From NCBI RefSeq assembly GCF_007004655.1, contig NZ_ML660093.1:167197-231196 (forward strand): a DNA stretch of 64,000 nt, written 5' to 3'. The DNA comes from Exilibacterium tricleocarpae (GTDB lineage: Bacteria; Pseudomonadota; Gammaproteobacteria; Pseudomonadales; Cellvibrionaceae). Under the pieces are notes generated by a model that worked only from the letters and a program-made list of their open reading frames with translations, was not told the DNA's origin and did not search any database. How positions within the stretch are numbered: position 1 is the stretch's first letter; each line of letters opens with the position of its first letter. This document shows positions 17,777-26,794 of the stretch, piece after piece. A program made the translations under genes and the position numbers.

Positions 17777-18470
17777 GGCCGGGTTGCGCTACCACTTCGT
17801 CACTTTCGATACGCCCGTCGCGCAGCTTGATCAACCGCTCGGCCCGCTCCATCACCCGCGGGTCGTGGGTCGAAAAGATAAACGTTGTTTTCTGCTCGCG
17901 GGATAATTTGTACATGATATCGAGCAGCGCAGAGGCGTTTTCGGAATCCAGGTTGGCGGTGGGCTCATCGGCCAACACCAGCCTGGGTCCACAGGCCAGG
18001 GCGCGGGCGACGGCGACCCGCTGCTGCTGGCCGCCGCTCAGGGCCGAGGGGCGACGCTGCATGACGTTGCCGAGGCCCACCAGATCGAGGTAATGCTCCG
18101 CTCGCGCGCGTCTTTCCGCCGCCGGGCGACCTTGCAAAACCATAATCAACTCGACATTTTCCAGCGCGCTAAGTACCGGCACCAGGTTATATGCCTGAAA
18201 AATAAAACCCAGCTGGAACAGGCGAAAGTCCGAGAGTTGGGCCTCCTTCAAACGCGTGATATCCGTGCCGTTCAGATGCGCTTCACCACTGCTGGGGGCA
18301 TCCAGGCCGCCGATAATATTCAGCAGCGTCGTTTTCCCCGAGCCTGATGGGCCCACCAGCGCGGCGAATTCGCCTTCGTCAACTTCCAGGTTGATATCCT
18401 TCAGGGCCCGAACCTGGATTTCTCCCTGGATAAAATTCTTGCAAATGCCTGTTAGCGTCAATAGCGTCAT
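17760..18470 (-). CDS. ABC transporter ATPase (LolD/MacB type)
   Basis: The start at 18470 gives 236 residues beginning MTLLTLTGICKNFIQGE, the usual start of LolD/MacB-type ATPases. A longer frame reaching 18740 overlaps the permease gene and is not family-like. Walker A (GPSGSGKTT), Q-loop (FIFQAYNLVP), signature (LSGGQQQRVAVARA), Walker B (LVLADEPTANLD) and the switch His (STHD) are all intact. It should power the two FtsX-like permeases upstream in the same operon. A 56-base gap separates it from the permease gene, and the barrel gene overlaps its end. Confidence 0.95.
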   Translation of the reverse strand: MTLLTLTGICKNFIQGEIQVRALKDINLEVDEGEFAALVGPSGSGKTTLLNIIGGLDAPSSGEAHLNGTDITRLKEAQLSDFRLFQLGFIFQAYNLVPVLSALENVELIMVLQGRPAAERRARAEHYLDLVGLGNVMQRRPSALSGGQQQRVAVARALACGPRLVLADEPTANLDSENASALLDIMYKLSREQKTTFIFSTHDPRVMERAERLIKLRDGRIESDEVVAQPGHAALA

Positions 18471-18526
18471 AGCTGGTCTCTCGTAGCGCTCTTCTCTCAT
18501 AGCGTTTTCAAGGGGGCATGCGGGCG

Positions 18527-19804
18527 CTAAGTGCGCAGCGCCGCCACCGGGGTTACCCGCGCCGCCTTCAGTGCCGGATAAATGCCGGTCGCCAGGGTGG
18601 CGCCGAATACAATGCCGGTCAGTTGTAGTACCCGTTGCGTCGATAACTCGGTATAGACAACGGAGTCCATAAAGGTGCCGGCCATAGCGTTGGCGTCGCC
18701 GATGGCCGCTGAAAAGTCCAGACCGTTGGTGGCAAACCACAAGTGCGTGCCGCCGCCGACCACCCAGCCGAGCAACACGGCCAGTAAGCTCAACACCAGC
18801 GATTCACAAAACACCAGCAGCAGCAACTGGTAGCGGCCCAGGCCCAGCGCCCGCAGCAGACCGAACTCGCGGGTGCGTTCCAATACGCTCATCAAGACGG
18901 TATTGATGATGCCGAACACTACCAGCACCAGAATCAGTGTCAGAAACACATAGTTGCCGGCATCATCCACGGCGATAAACTGGACCAGTTGCGGCATCAT
19001 TTCGCGCCAGTCCAGCACCTGTACCTGCTCGCTGTCCACCGCTTGCCTGAGAAGGGTTTTCCAGTATGCCAGTTGTGACTGGTCATCGAGATAAACCGCC
19101 AGCCTGGTGATGGGTTGCAGGCGGGTATCGGCCCCTTCGCCTGCCAAAAAGCGCCGGGTCAAGCCGATATCGCCCAGTATCAGGAACGCGTCCAGGTCAT
19201 CGACGTGAGAGTCGAAGATACCGCGCACACGGCCCAGGTGTACCTGGGAGTCGCCGCCGCGCTTACCGGCCATCAACACGACCTTACTGCCGGGCTTCGC
19301 CTTCAGCTTGCGCGCCATGCTGTCGCCGATCAGGATGCCCCGATCGTCCCCCGGTTGCAGCCACTGGCCTTCAATCAGAAACGGCCGCAGCATTTCGACC
19401 CGCTGATCGCTGTCGGTAATAAATCCCTCGAGGCCGGCACCGACGGCGTTATGTGCGGTGCTGGCCAGTACCTGAAGGGAGATACGCGGGTCGACAGCGC
19501 CGGCGATGTGCAACTGCTCAACCTGTGTTTGCAGGCTGAGCCCCCGGGCCAGGTATTTGTGATTGGCGGGCGCCTCCTGGTAGCCGCGCGGCTGCACCGT
19601 GATGGCGCCTTCACCCAATTTAATGGCGTTGCGAATCATGGAGTTGTGAGCGCCGTCGTTCAAACCGATAAACAGCACCGCCAGCCCAAAGCCGAACGCG
19701 ATCGAACTCAAGGTAATCAATGTGCGCCGCCGGTGGCGCCAGAGGTTGCGCCAGGCAAGCAGCAGTAAAACCGTAACAGGCAAATGCCCGTGCCGGGCTT
19801 TCAT
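18527..19804 (-). CDS. ABC transporter permease, FtsX/MacB type (first of two)
   Basis: The ATG at 19804 overlaps the TGA of the upstream permease gene by 4 bases, and 425 residues follow. An N-terminal membrane helix (LITLSSIAFGFGLAVLFIGL), a large periplasmic domain of about 230 residues, and three C-terminal helices (about YVFLTLILVLVVFGIINTVL, LLLLVFCESLVLSLLAVLLG, and GIVFGATLATGIYPALKA) match the LolC/LolE/MacB permease fold. The segment SVLERTREFGLLRALGLGR is the conserved FtsX-family loop that meets the ATPase. Its likely role is extraction or export of an envelope substrate together with the second permease. Substrate unknown. Confidence 0.92.
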   Translation of the reverse strand: MKARHGHLPVTVLLLLAWRNLWRHRRRTLITLSSIAFGFGLAVLFIGLNDGAHNSMIRNAIKLGEGAITVQPRGYQEAPANHKYLARGLSLQTQVEQLHIAGAVDPRISLQVLASTAHNAVGAGLEGFITDSDQRVEMLRPFLIEGQWLQPGDDRGILIGDSMARKLKAKPGSKVVLMAGKRGGDSQVHLGRVRGIFDSHVDDLDAFLILGDIGLTRRFLAGEGADTRLQPITRLAVYLDDQSQLAYWKTLLRQAVDSEQVQVLDWREMMPQLVQFIAVDDAGNYVFLTLILVLVVFGIINTVLMSVLERTREFGLLRALGLGRYQLLLLVFCESLVLSLLAVLLGWVVGGGTHLWFATNGLDFSAAIGDANAMAGTFMDSVVYTELSTQRVLQLTGIVFGATLATGIYPALKAARVTPVAALRT

Positions 19805-21093
19805 CGCATCACCTCCGCCGGTTTCAGGCGCACCGTGCGCCATGACGGCAGCAATGAGGAGAGCATGGCCACCAGCGTCATGATAAGGCAGGCGTTGACG
19901 ACATGGCCGGGGTCGAGGTAACCCCGCATCACCGGTTCAAATGACATGCCCGCCCAGTCGTAGCCGTCGGGCATGGTGCCGCTGAAGTCGATGCCGTGCG
20001 TCTGCAAGTAACGGCCCAGCCAGGTCCCTAAGGCGGCGCCGATCGCCGCCGATATCAAGGCGAGGAGGAAAGACTCAATCAATACCATCACCATCAACCA
20101 GCGACTTTTCATGCCGATTGCCAGCAGGATGCCGAATTCGTGCGTGCGCTCATGCACCGCCATCAACATGGTGTTGAGCATACCGAGCGAGGCCAGGCTG
20201 ACCACGATGAAGCCGATCACCACCACCATGGACTGACTCAACTTCAGCATGTCGGAGATGGTCGGATTGATTTCGCGCCAGTTGCGCACCACGGCCGCGC
20301 CGCCGAGTTCGTCCAGTGGCTGCTCTCGTGCCAGGCGTTCCAGAGTCTGCTGCAACAGGGCCTGGCCGGTACCCAGGTTTTCCGCATCGGGTGTCTTGAC
20401 GGCCAACTCGTGAAAGCCGCTGTCCAGTGACATCAGGGACTGGTAAGTGTCGATGGACATCAGCACGCCGGTGCGGTCAAAGGCGGTATCCACCGGTTTC
20501 AGGATCGCGGCCACGCGAAACAGCCCGTTGCCGATACTGCCGTCAGCCGCCTGGGTCACGAGGATCAATTCACTGTCTACCTGCAACTTCAGGTTCTTTG
20601 CCAACTGCGTGCCCACGACCACATTGGCGCGCGGCAGGCCGTCGGTGCTGTCGCTGGCCGGACCCAGCTCCGCGGTGCCGCTGCGAACGCTGTCCAGCAG
20701 CCGCGTTGCCCGCGGTTCCCTGGCCGCATCGACGGCTTTTATCAAAACGCCGGTGGATGACGCCTGCGCGCTTGCCAAACCGGCGGCGTAGAGTCGGGGC
20801 GCTACACTGGCAGCGGGTAACGCCGTTTCGGCGGCGTTGAGGTAAGACCAGGGCAGGGTGGCGTAGAGGTCCTGATCGTCGATAAACGCACGGCGGTGCA
20901 GTTGCAGGTGACCGGTGGACATGTCCGTGGCATAAGTGACCATTTGCCGCGTCATACCCTCGAGCAATACCGAATAGAGAATGACGATAATCAGGCCGCC
21001 GGCCAGGGCGAAAACCGTCAGTAGACTGCGAATGGGATAGCGCCAGATATTGCGCCAGGCGATAAAGACAAACATGGCCAGGTTGGATGTCAT
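19801..21093 (-). CDS. ABC transporter permease, FtsX/MacB type (second of two)
   Basis: The 430-residue protein starts MTSNLAMFVFIAWRNIWRYP and has the same design as the downstream permease: one N-terminal helix, a large periplasmic domain (about 45-275), and three C-terminal helices. The coupling loop reads AVHERTHEFGILLAIGMKSR. It differs enough from its neighbour that the pair probably forms a heterodimer as in LolCE. Its stop overlaps the start of the next gene (ATGA), and its own start is 6 bases after the LolA-like gene stop, so the four genes are one operon. Confidence 0.92.
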   Translation of the reverse strand: MTSNLAMFVFIAWRNIWRYPIRSLLTVFALAGGLIIVILYSVLLEGMTRQMVTYATDMSTGHLQLHRRAFIDDQDLYATLPWSYLNAAETALPAASVAPRLYAAGLASAQASSTGVLIKAVDAAREPRATRLLDSVRSGTAELGPASDSTDGLPRANVVVGTQLAKNLKLQVDSELILVTQAADGSIGNGLFRVAAILKPVDTAFDRTGVLMSIDTYQSLMSLDSGFHELAVKTPDAENLGTGQALLQQTLERLAREQPLDELGGAAVVRNWREINPTISDMLKLSQSMVVVIGFIVVSLASLGMLNTMLMAVHERTHEFGILLAIGMKSRWLMVMVLIESFLLALISAAIGAALGTWLGRYLQTHGIDFSGTMPDGYDWAGMSFEPVMRGYLDPGHVVNACLIMTLVAMLSSLLPSWRTVRLKPAEVMR

Positions 21094-21099
21094 GTTGTG

Positions 21100-21891
21100 T
21101 TACCGCCGCCGTTTCAGATTTTGCAGCGAGAAGAAAGACGCTTCCAGAGGCACATCGAAGTCAATCTTTTCATAGATGATCGTGGTCGATTCCTCGGGTT
21201 TGTCCTCGGGCTGCAGCCGCATTCGCATCGGGGTCAACCGGCCGTCGATCTCCCGGGCCTGGTCGAAGGTCATGGTGCGCACCAGCAGGCCCTCTTCGTC
21301 GAAGTAAAGCGCTTGGAGGGGCGCTAACGAGGTCTGTTCGAAGTTGATGATCACTTTGCCCCACACCACCGCGGCATCGGGGTTGGGGATGGCGGTTATT
21401 TCATAAATCGCCTGGCCGCCGCGTTCACCCTCGAAAGTAATGGACGACGCGTAGTCGTCTTCAAAGGTACTCTCTTTTACCAGATCGTCATTGGTGAAGT
21501 GGCTGCCCATCCACGAACCGGACATCATGCTGGCCGGTATTTTGGTGACCCGGTTGATCTTGGGCAGGTAGTTCCAGATATTTTCCTCCACCTTCAGGGT
21601 CGCTACATCTTTGTCCTTTATCGGTTTGCGCACCACCACCAGCGAGTAGTCCTTGCCCCGGGACCAGGCCTCCATGGTCATGGTGCGCTGGTAGCGGCGG
21701 GTGTTGACTGTCATCGTCATTACCGCCGCGGACGTGTTGCCGCGCCACAGTTTGTCCATATGGCGGATCAATTCGTCCACCTCCAGCGCGACGGCTGTCA
21801 CCGGGGCGAGCAGACACAGTGGCAGCAGGGCCAGCTTCAATAGTTTCCCGCCTGTGGCGGCGACATCGGCTGCAGCCCAATCCCGCTTCAT
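21100..21891 (-). CDS. LolA-like periplasmic protein (outer membrane lipoprotein-sorting family)
   Basis: This 263-residue protein has a signal peptide (LLKLALLPLCLLAPVTAVAL) and then a compact domain with strings such as MTVNTRRYQRTMTMEAWS, GKDYSLVVVRKPIKDKDVAT, ENIWNYLPKINRVTKIP and GSWMGSHFTNDDLVKES. These match the 'outer membrane lipoprotein-sorting protein' family, a LolA/LolB-like half-barrel that carries hydrophobic cargo across the periplasm. It is the first gene of the operon with two permeases, an ATPase and a barrel. The N-terminus may be longer than ideal, but no better start is evident. The tail ends in KRRR. Cargo unknown; this family is also found beside RND-type exporters. 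Confidence 0.88.
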   Translation of the reverse strand: MKRDWAAADVAATGGKLLKLALLPLCLLAPVTAVALEVDELIRHMDKLWRGNTSAAVMTMTVNTRRYQRTMTMEAWSRGKDYSLVVVRKPIKDKDVATLKVEENIWNYLPKINRVTKIPASMMSGSWMGSHFTNDDLVKESTFEDDYASSITFEGERGGQAIYEITAIPNPDAAVVWGKVIINFEQTSLAPLQALYFDEEGLLVRTMTFDQAREIDGRLTPMRMRLQPEDKPEESTTIIYEKIDFDVPLEASFFSLQNLKRRR

Positions 21892-21973
21892 ATCCAGACC
21901 TCCAAAGCTTTATCAACGTCAACATGCGTCGCCTACTCTACTATGCCCATTGCCTGGACCATTGACTCAGGTC

Positions 21974-21995
21974 AATGACTGACGAGTTAGTCATT
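21974..21995. promoter_or_regulatory. Candidate TetR operator (palindrome)
   Basis: aatgact, eight bases, agtcatt is a perfect 7-bp inverted repeat with further partial symmetry inside. A second inverted repeat, ttgac-tcag-gtcaa, lies at 21962-21975. Both sit in the 177-base space between the divergent LolA-like and TetR genes, where TetR-type repressors normally bind. Confidence 0.55.
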
Positions 21996-22068
21996 GTACA
22001 CTGCGAACGCAACCTCAACACAGCCGGGCTTCCGGCCCTGTGGACTTCACACGTAAGCGCGGTAAGTT

Positions 22069-22677
22069 ATGGCGAAGGTGGTCGATAAGAAACGCAAGCA
22101 GGCGCAACTGGTGCAAGCCGCCGTTGAAGTGTTTGCAGCCAGGGGATACCAGGCGGCCACGATGGACGATGTCGCCGCCCGCGCAAATGTCAGCAAGGGC
22201 AGCCTGTATTTATACTTCAAAAATAAAGAAGCGCTGTTCAACGAAGTCTTTCTCTGGTTCGGCCGCCTGGTGCGTGGGCAGTTCGACGCGGCGCTGTCAA
22301 ACGCGGATAACGAACTGGAGAAATTGCGCCGCATCGCCGCCGTATGGGGTGAGATCGGCAGCGAAAACCGCCACTATGCGCCTTTGTTTCTCGATTTCTG
22401 GGCGGCCGCCAGCAGTAAGGACATGCTGCACGATTATGCGCGCGGTCTCTTCGATATGTATGCCGATTACCGCGCGCTGCTGGAAGAGATAGTCGATGCC
22501 GGCAAACGCCGGGGCCTTTTCAAACCGGATACCGACACGCAAGTCACCGCCTATCTGTTGATCGGGGCCATGGACGGACTGTTTCTACAATGCTGGCTTG
22601 CCCAACCCGACGATATCGGACTGATTATGCGGCAGTCGATTGATACGGTAATAGCCGGCATAGCGGTGAGAGGTTGA
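22069..22677 (+). CDS. TetR/AcrR family transcriptional regulator
   Basis: The 202-residue protein has the TetR helix-turn-helix in its first 55 residues: QLVQAAVEVFAARGYQAATM then DDVAARANVSKGSLYLYFKN and KEALF. The C-terminal ligand-binding part is helical and not assigned to a subfamily. It is divergent from the LolA-like/ABC/barrel operon, with a palindrome in the shared promoter region, so it very likely represses that operon and itself. The inducer cannot be deduced. The start at 22069 follows GGTAAG weakly; the domain boundary supports it. Confidence 0.93.
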   Translation: MAKVVDKKRKQAQLVQAAVEVFAARGYQAATMDDVAARANVSKGSLYLYFKNKEALFNEVFLWFGRLVRGQFDAALSNADNELEKLRRIAAVWGEIGSENRHYAPLFLDFWAAASSKDMLHDYARGLFDMYADYRALLEEIVDAGKRRGLFKPDTDTQVTAYLLIGAMDGLFLQCWLAQPDDIGLIMRQSIDTVIAGIAVRG

Positions 22678-22884
22678 TGTACTTTGGGGGTATGCCTTTA
22701 TAAAAGGTATTATTTATCAGCTGCCAACACGGCAGCGGTTAGCTCGGGTAATTCCACCCGCACAGCGAGGCAATGCATCTGGCCATGGGGTCCGTCTATA
22801 TAAGCTTTTCGCGGCATCGATGTGCCTGACTTGTAAAAAGTTATAATGACATACTAAAATAACAATTTTTGAGAATTCGCCTCC

Positions 22885-23190
22885 ATGCCTGCTTATATGA
22901 TAGTGACCGCCAGGATTGCCGACCGCGACCGTTTTATCGAGGGTTACGGCAAGGCCGCCGCCGCGCTGGTGGCGGAAATGGGGGGCCGCTACCTGTTGCG
23001 TGCCCCGAATGCTGTGCTGCTCGAAGGCGATTTTGGCGCAGGGGCTTCCATGGTGATCTCCGAGTGGCCCGATCGGCAGGCTGCCCTGGCGTTCTGGCAG
23101 TCGCCCGCCTATGCCGAGATTAAAAAACTGCGCCGGGATATCGCCGATTGCCAGGTACTGCTGATCGAAGCGCCGGCGCTCGGTGCGTAA
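22885..23190 (+). CDS. DUF1330 family protein
   Basis: This 101-residue protein has the DUF1330 pattern: MPAYMIVTARIADRDRFIEG at the N-terminus, then GGRYLLRAPNAVLLEGDF, and SEWPDRQAALAFWQSPAYAE near the C-terminus. The fold is a small ferredoxin-like dimeric alpha/beta barrel related to antibiotic-biosynthesis monooxygenases and chlorite dismutase, with no established reaction. It stands alone between a TetR gene and a convergent regulator gene. No ribosome site better than TTTGAGAATTCG is seen. Confidence 0.88.
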   Translation: MPAYMIVTARIADRDRFIEGYGKAAAALVAEMGGRYLLRAPNAVLLEGDFGAGASMVISEWPDRQAALAFWQSPAYAEIKKLRRDIADCQVLLIEAPALGA

Positions 23191-23277
23191 GGCGAGGAAG
23201 TCCGGTTCGAGTTTCGCCCAACGGAGCTGATGCCGAGCGTTCTTATCAATCTTGTGACACAGCGGCGATTGGCGGGG

Positions 23278-24417
23278 TTAGCGGTTGCGCCTCCGGTAGC
23301 CCAAAGGTGTTTCCGCTACGATTTTCCGGAAACTGTTATTGAAGTACTGCGGGCGGGCAAAGCCGCAGGCGGCGCTGATTTGGGCAACCGTGTCGTTTGA
23401 GGTAACCAATGCCCGTTTGGCGGCGCGCAGCCTGATACCGGTCAGCTCGGCATGCATGCTGTGCCCGAGTTCGGCGTTGAACAAAGCGTCGAGATGGCGG
23501 CGGGTCACTCTGCAGTGCTCTGCGGCCTGTACCACCGTGTAGTGGCAATTGGAAAAGTGCCGGTTGAGTTGCTGCAGTGCCGTCCTGACCAGCGGCTGGG
23601 TTACCGCCAGGCAATCGGTGCTCAGGCGGCTGGTAATACCTTTGGGCGGTATCAGTCGGGGTGTCTCGGTGTTGTGCCGGTGGCCGCCGGCAGCGACCAT
23701 AATCCCCTGCAGCAGTTGCGCGCCGGCGTAGCCGAGCGCCTCCACATCGTGGTTGACACTCGACAGCGGCACCCGCAGCGAATTGGTGATCAGCTCGTTA
23801 TTGTCGACACCCAGAATTGCAATTTGGTTGGGCACGTCCACCTCGGCCTGGATGCAGGCATCGAGCACCATGCTGGCGTCGATATCGCGGGCGGCGAACA
23901 GGGCCAGGGGTTGCGGATTCGAGCGCAGATGGTCGGTCAGGGTCCGGTTGAGATTACCGGATCGGGACGGCGCCGGTATGCTCCAGTCAACCGTGGAGTG
24001 GGCGCGGCTGCCGGCGGTGGCGAAGAAGCTGTCGCGGCGCAATTGCGATACCCGGTCGCTGGTGGTGGAAAAGAACGCGAAGTGGCGAAAGCCCTTGTCG
24101 AGGTAGTACTCCGCCGCCAGGCTGCCGATACGATTATTGTCGGCACAGACCCGTGGGGCGGCAATATCCCGGCGAATAACGGATATATCCACGAAGGGGA
24201 CCTGCGCGCCGAGTACATAGTCCACCACCTCCTGGTCTTCAGTGAGCAGGGCCAGGATGCCGTCGCCGCGCCAGTTGCCGGGCGGCCGGCCCGTAATCGC
24301 CATCTCACAGTTCAGATGCCAGTTGTGTTTGGCGGCAAACTGCGCAACGCCTTTATGGGTCCGGTGATCGTAGCGAGAGAGCGCCAGTAAGACGTTCAGG
24401 TGTTTGGCGGTTGTCAT
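23278..24417 (-). CDS. XylR-like AraC-family transcriptional regulator
   Basis: The 379 residues comprise an N-terminal periplasmic-binding-protein-like sensor domain (about 5-270; LLALSRYDHRTHKGVAQFA, and ILGVDNNELITNSLRVPLSS near its end, as in XylR and LacI sensors) and a C-terminal AraC helix-turn-helix pair (about 280-379) ending ISAACGFARPQYFNNSFRKI and then GYRR. This layout is that of XylR, which binds a sugar and activates catabolic genes. The gene is divergent from the GH105-kduI-kduD cluster, so it is probably its activator, sensing a sugar or uronate. Palindromic sequence lies in the shared upstream region. Confidence 0.92.
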   Translation of the reverse strand: MTTAKHLNVLLALSRYDHRTHKGVAQFAAKHNWHLNCEMAITGRPPGNWRGDGILALLTEDQEVVDYVLGAQVPFVDISVIRRDIAAPRVCADNNRIGSLAAEYYLDKGFRHFAFFSTTSDRVSQLRRDSFFATAGSRAHSTVDWSIPAPSRSGNLNRTLTDHLRSNPQPLALFAARDIDASMVLDACIQAEVDVPNQIAILGVDNNELITNSLRVPLSSVNHDVEALGYAGAQLLQGIMVAAGGHRHNTETPRLIPPKGITSRLSTDCLAVTQPLVRTALQQLNRHFSNCHYTVVQAAEHCRVTRRHLDALFNAELGHSMHAELTGIRLRAAKRALVTSNDTVAQISAACGFARPQYFNNSFRKIVAETPLGYRRRNR

Positions 24418-24862
24418 GGGGGCAATGGCTTGAAGCTAAATGTTTACTATATATAGTGGCCGTTTCTTATGATAAAAACCGTAGTTCCATATAGTGTAAT
24501 AATTTGCAAAAATATTGCAATTGACTGTTTTTGCAGGCTGTTGCTAGCATGGGCATCGTAGTGGCCGATATCTGTCTAAATACATCGGGTCGGTGCCCGG
24601 AATCAGGTTTTAAATGCAAGGGTTTAGCTGCAAGAGTTTAGAGGTAAAAGACGGATAAGAAAGTAAGAGACTCGCCGGCACAACCTAAATGCAAAGTCAC
24701 AAGCCGGGCGGGATACAGGTAAATAAAGAAAGTAAAAATAGAGAAGCCATAGCCGGTAAGACAGTAAACGAAATACAGAAATAGAAAACGCAGCGGCAGG
24801 CCGGCGCCTTCTCCGGCTGATCAATTGCGCCGCCACACGATCAAATATGACGAAACGATAAG
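24418..24862. promoter_or_regulatory. Divergent promoter region of the regulator and pectin genes
   Basis: The 12-base palindrome actatatatagt (24446-24457) is followed 38 bases later by a second copy of its half, atatagtg (24489-24496). Two such direct half-sites are what an AraC-type dimer usually binds. The rest of the region is AT-rich with no gene recognised. Confidence 0.45.
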
Positions 24863-24907
24863 TCGAGGCACCTATGATCGAGGCACCTATGATCGAGGCA
24901 CCTATGA
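24863..24907. repeat. Three 15-bp tandem repeats, each with a ribosome site and an ATG
   Basis: tcgaggcacctatga is repeated exactly at 24863, 24878 and 24893. Each unit holds GAGG, five bases and ATG, and since the unit is five codons long all three starts share one frame. The product begins [13 protein letters not shown]. Confidence 0.9.
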
Positions 24908-25713
24908 TAAAGTCGATTGTGCTGAGATGGATTGCGCCGGGGTCGATGGGTTGCCTGCTGGTGTTGCTGTCTGTGCTTATCGGTGTAAAGGCCGCAGCGG
25001 CCAAGGCACCGGTGCCGGATGCGCAAGCTGTGGCAATCGACCTGCAGCGTGTTGCCGATTGGCAGATTGCCCATTTTCGCGATACCTATGGCGGCCGCGA
25101 CGAGCCCCACCATATCCGCGACTGGACCAACAGCGCCCTGTACGTGGGTATGCTCAAGTTTACTTACGGCCTGGCATGGGGCGTGAATAACGGGCTGCTG
25201 AAAAAGAAAAAATACCTGCCGGCCATTCACCGTGCCTGGGCGGCGTTGACCAGCCATGTCACGGCCGAGGGTATGTTGGGGTATGTGCAACCCATAGGCG
25301 CCGAGCCCGGCCAGGCCTGGCCCGATAAATCCGAAGTTTACGGCAGCGGGGCGTTCCTGGCGGCGGGCAGTGAAGTGTACCGGCTGATAAGGGGGCCGTT
25401 ACCGGTGCCGATTCCCCGCTCCGCGCAACTGGACGCGGCCATAGAGGCGGCCGAGCGCGCCCTCGACAAAGAAAGATCAAACTCGTGCATCCGGCCAAAA
25501 TCCCTTGTTTGCGCGTTTTGTACCGGAGCGAAAAGACGATTTTGCCTGGGAAAACGACCGCTGGAAACTTTTGTATCCTGGTCGGACCTCAGCATTGATG
25601 CCGACAAGTTGCAATTCACCCTGCACTACGAAAGAGAGGTGGCCGGCGATATTACCGGTGAGGCCCAGTGGCACAGTTATCTGAACCGGTTTGCGGATGA
25701 CAGTGGTTATTAA
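24874..25713 (+). pseudogene. Deletion-fused remnant of GH105 unsaturated glucuronyl hydrolase and DUF4861 genes
   Basis: The open frame is a mosaic. Residues 1-45 are a signal peptide. Residues about 55-95 ([31 protein letters not shown]) are the beginning of a GH105/GH88-type hydrolase. They run directly into its last part ([57 protein letters not shown]), so roughly 250 central residues including catalytic parts are missing. After that comes DUF4861 sequence: in another frame from about 25490, [20 protein letters not shown] is readable, so a frameshift and further deletion have occurred. GH105 removes the unsaturated uronyl end of pectin fragments. The remains cannot encode active enzyme. 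An alternative, a new short secreted protein, is unlikely. Confidence 0.75.
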
Positions 25714-25786
25714 CACAGGTTTTTTCGAATCGGCGCGCAGCACGCGCCGGTGCGCGATTGATTATGTCAGTAGAAGGTAAAGTGTG

Positions 25787-26617
25787 ATGGAAGTGAAATA
25801 TACCGTGGGTAAAAACGAGTACGCCCGTATGAGCACCGAGATGCTGCGGGAAACTTTTTTAGTCACCTCGCTGTTCAAAACCGGTGAAATCTCGCTGGTT
25901 TACAGCGAGGTGGAACGTGCGGTGATCGGTTCCGCCGTACCCGCCGGCGCACCGCTGGTGCTGGAGGCAGGGGATGAGCTGGCTGCCACCCATTTCTGCG
26001 AGCGCCGCGAATTGGGCATACTCAATGTGGGTGCAGAGGGCAGCATTACCGTCGACGGTCAGAAATATCCCATGGCAAACCTCGATTGCCTGTACGTGGG
26101 GCGGGGTGCGGAGGCCATCAGTTTCGAGAGCGACGCCGCCGATCGCCCCGCCCTGTTCTACCTGCTGAGTTATCCTGCCCACACCGGCTATCCCACCACG
26201 CACGCCTCAAAAGAGGCGGCCAATCCCATCCGCCTGGGCAGTGTCGAGGACAGCAACAAGCGCACCATCTATCAGTATATTCACGGTAACGGTATACAAA
26301 GCTGTCAACTCGTGATGGGTTTTACCAGCCTGGAGGAAGGCAGTGTCTGGAACACCATGCCCCCGCACACCCACGAGCGGCGCACCGAAGTTTATATGTA
26401 TTTTAATATCGCCGAGGGTGCCGGCGTCTTTCACTTTATGGGGCCGCCGGCGGAAACCCGTCACCTGATGATCGGCAATGGCCAGGCGGTGGTATCGCCC
26501 ATGTGGTCTATTCACAGCGGTTGCGGCACCCGGGCCTACAGCTTTTGCTGGGGCATGGGCGGCGAAAATCAGGTGTTTGACGATATGGACGGTGTCGCTG
26601 TTACCGATCTGAGATAG
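25787..26617 (+). CDS. kduI: 5-keto-4-deoxyuronate isomerase (4-deoxy-L-threo-5-hexosulose-uronate ketol-isomerase)
   Basis: The 276-residue length is standard for KduI. The cupin-type zinc site is visible as MPPHTHERRTEVYMYF (His, His, Glu) and VVSPMWSIHSGCGTRAY (His). The N-terminal half has the KduI strings GILNVGAEGSITVDG and DCLYVGRGAEAISF. KduI converts 4-deoxy-L-threo-5-hexosulose uronate, released from unsaturated pectin fragments, to 3-deoxy-D-glycero-2,5-hexodiulosonate in the cytoplasm. The start ATG at 25787 follows GAAGG by about 10 bases. kduD, the next step, follows 177 bases downstream. The gene looks intact, unlike its upstream neighbour. Confidence 0.96.
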   Translation: MEVKYTVGKNEYARMSTEMLRETFLVTSLFKTGEISLVYSEVERAVIGSAVPAGAPLVLEAGDELAATHFCERRELGILNVGAEGSITVDGQKYPMANLDCLYVGRGAEAISFESDAADRPALFYLLSYPAHTGYPTTHASKEAANPIRLGSVEDSNKRTIYQYIHGNGIQSCQLVMGFTSLEEGSVWNTMPPHTHERRTEVYMYFNIAEGAGVFHFMGPPAETRHLMIGNGQAVVSPMWSIHSGCGTRAYSFCWGMGGENQVFDDMDGVAVTDLR

Positions 26618-26794
26618 TTTGTGCAAATCGATTACCACGAATCGCCTGGTGCTCTGGCCGGTATATATTTTCGCCCAAAACGGGTTTGGTGTCCGTAACC
26701 GGGTCGAGACCTCTTTGCCACCGAATGAAATTATTTTCTGGTCGAAGCACCCAGCATCAACGATATCGGAAATTTATGATCAGGTCTTTAACGT

